Part shown: one piece after another, positions 12,177-12,726 of the stretch
Layout of the letters: each line of letters opens with the position of its first letter
Numbering within the stretch: position 1 is the stretch's first letter
Source: DALYDP01 sp964348685
GTDB taxonomy: Bacteria; Patescibacteriota; Gracilibacteria; Peribacterales; Peribacteraceae
DNA: 12,726 nt
NCBI GenBank assembly: GCA_964348685.1
Contig: CAYGDM010000034.1
Location: 1-12,726, forward strand
Reading direction: 5' to 3'
Position numbers and translations under genes: made by a program
The notes under the pieces: generated by a model
The model's database searches: none
The model's input: only the letters and a program-made list of their open reading frames with translations
Told to the model about the DNA's origin: nothing

Positions 12177-12189
12177 CCCTATGGCATCC

Positions 12190-12207
12190 GCGGCCAAGAA
12201 TGGCCGC
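12190..12207 (+). other. Hairpin between groES and groEL
   Basis: A perfect 7-bp stem GCGGCCA/TGGCCGC with loop AGAA starts 14 bases after the groES stop. No T-run follows, so it is not a terminator. It could protect or process the mRNA between the two genes. Confidence 0.45.
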
Positions 12208-12264
12208 TGCTAAAACCTTCACGACGAACTAATTACTAATTACTATCCCCTAACCCCTCGTCCT

Positions 12265-12726
12265 ATGGCTAAGCAACTCCTCTACGGCGACCAAGCGCGA
12301 CAGAAAGTCCTTCTCGGCGTGAGCAAACTCGCGGCCGCGGTGCGCGCCACAATGGGCCCCAAAGGCCGCAACGTCGTACTCGATAAGAAATACGGCGGAC
12401 CGACCGTCACGAAAGACGGCGTCACCGTGGCGAAGGAAATCGACCTCGACGATCCGTTCGAGAACATGGGCGCGCAGCTCGTGAAGGAAGCCGCGACGAA
12501 GACGAACGATGCAGCCGGCGATGGCACGACGACCGCGACGGTCTTGGCGCACGCGATGATGGAAGAAGGCATGAAACACCTGAAGTCGGGCAGCAACCCG
12601 ATCCTCATCAAGAAGGGCATGGAGATGGCGACGGCGGAGGTCACGAAATTCCTCGAGAAGTTCAAGAAGGACGTGACGAAGAAATCCGAGTACGCCGCGG
12701 TAGCCACGATTTCGGCCCAAGATAGC
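12265..12726 (+). CDS. groEL: Chaperonin GroEL (Cpn60), N-terminal 154 aa, cut by window end
   Basis: The tetradecameric folding chamber partner of GroES. The visible part covers the equatorial domain start. KQLLYGDQARQKVLLGVSKL is the family opening, AVRATMGPKGRNVVLDKKYG and TVTKDGVTVAKEIDLDDPFE are the nucleotide-binding region, and NDAAGDGTTTATVLA contains the catalytic Asp of the GDGTTT motif. ISAQDS at the edge matches the family SAN/SAQ-D block. The frame is still open at the window end, so ~390 residues are missing. No Shine-Dalgarno site: the leader is TATCCCCTAACCCCTCGTCCT directly before ATG. It is probably transcribed together with groES. Confidence 0.97.
   Translation, partial: MAKQLLYGDQARQKVLLGVSKLAAAVRATMGPKGRNVVLDKKYGGPTVTKDGVTVAKEIDLDDPFENMGAQLVKEAATKTNDAAGDGTTTATVLAHAMMEEGMKHLKSGSNPILIKKGMEMATAEVTKFLEKFKKDVTKKSEYAAVATISAQDS

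Noticed and set aside
1..12726. CRISPR array, rRNA, insertion sequence with terminal repeats
   Set aside because: No regularly spaced direct repeats, no rRNA-like segments and no transposase frame were seen.

Overview
The window is GC-rich bacterial DNA (upper 50s percent by eye). It is densely packed, with short intergenic gaps, start/stop overlaps and convergent genes ending 3 to 5 bases apart. TGA is used as a stop at the ends of several well-recognised genes, so UGA is not recoded. Small single-domain genes, many without a Shine-Dalgarno site, fit a reduced genome such as a GC-rich member of the Patescibacteria (CPR; Uhrbacteria- or Peribacteria-like). That placement is a low-confidence inference, because no rRNA or ribosomal protein gene is present.

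Regions: (a) 1-360 is a probable tail of a serine recombinase reading into a tRNA-Pro gene on the other strand, followed by a short repeat and a terminator. (b) 357-1508 is sparse. It holds an orphan 134-aa gene with a strong Shine-Dalgarno site, a predicted 39-aa single-span membrane peptide with its own promoter, and several palindromes. (c) 1509-4543, minus strand, is an envelope group: a small membrane protein, an M23 peptidase lipoprotein and an O-antigen-ligase/Wzy-type polymerase with a TPR-like tail. (d) 4600-5675 is msrB translationally coupled to a protein made of two cupin-like repeats. (e) 5681-7268 has an eight-cysteine lipoprotein, a YdjC/ChbG-type deacetylase and a VOC-family protein. 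(f) 7280-8111 is tRNA-Leu, a secreted CAP/SCP-domain protein and a divergent regulatory region with an inverted repeat. (g) 8143-11448 holds two tandem paralogous ATP-grasp ligases facing a DUF1704/MATCAP-like zinc peptidase. (h) 11489-12726 is a small exported protein and, divergently, groES-groEL behind a strong promoter overlapped by a degenerate CIRCE operator.

The most interesting points are three. The first is the ATP-grasp pair plus DUF1704 peptidase, a possible amino-acid ligation/removal system. The second is a recurring architecture in which a -10-like box lies only 6-9 bases before the start codon at seven transcription-unit heads, predicting leaderless mRNAs. The third is the tandem cupin-like gene coupled to msrB. 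Promoters, operators and start choices are read by eye and are predictions.
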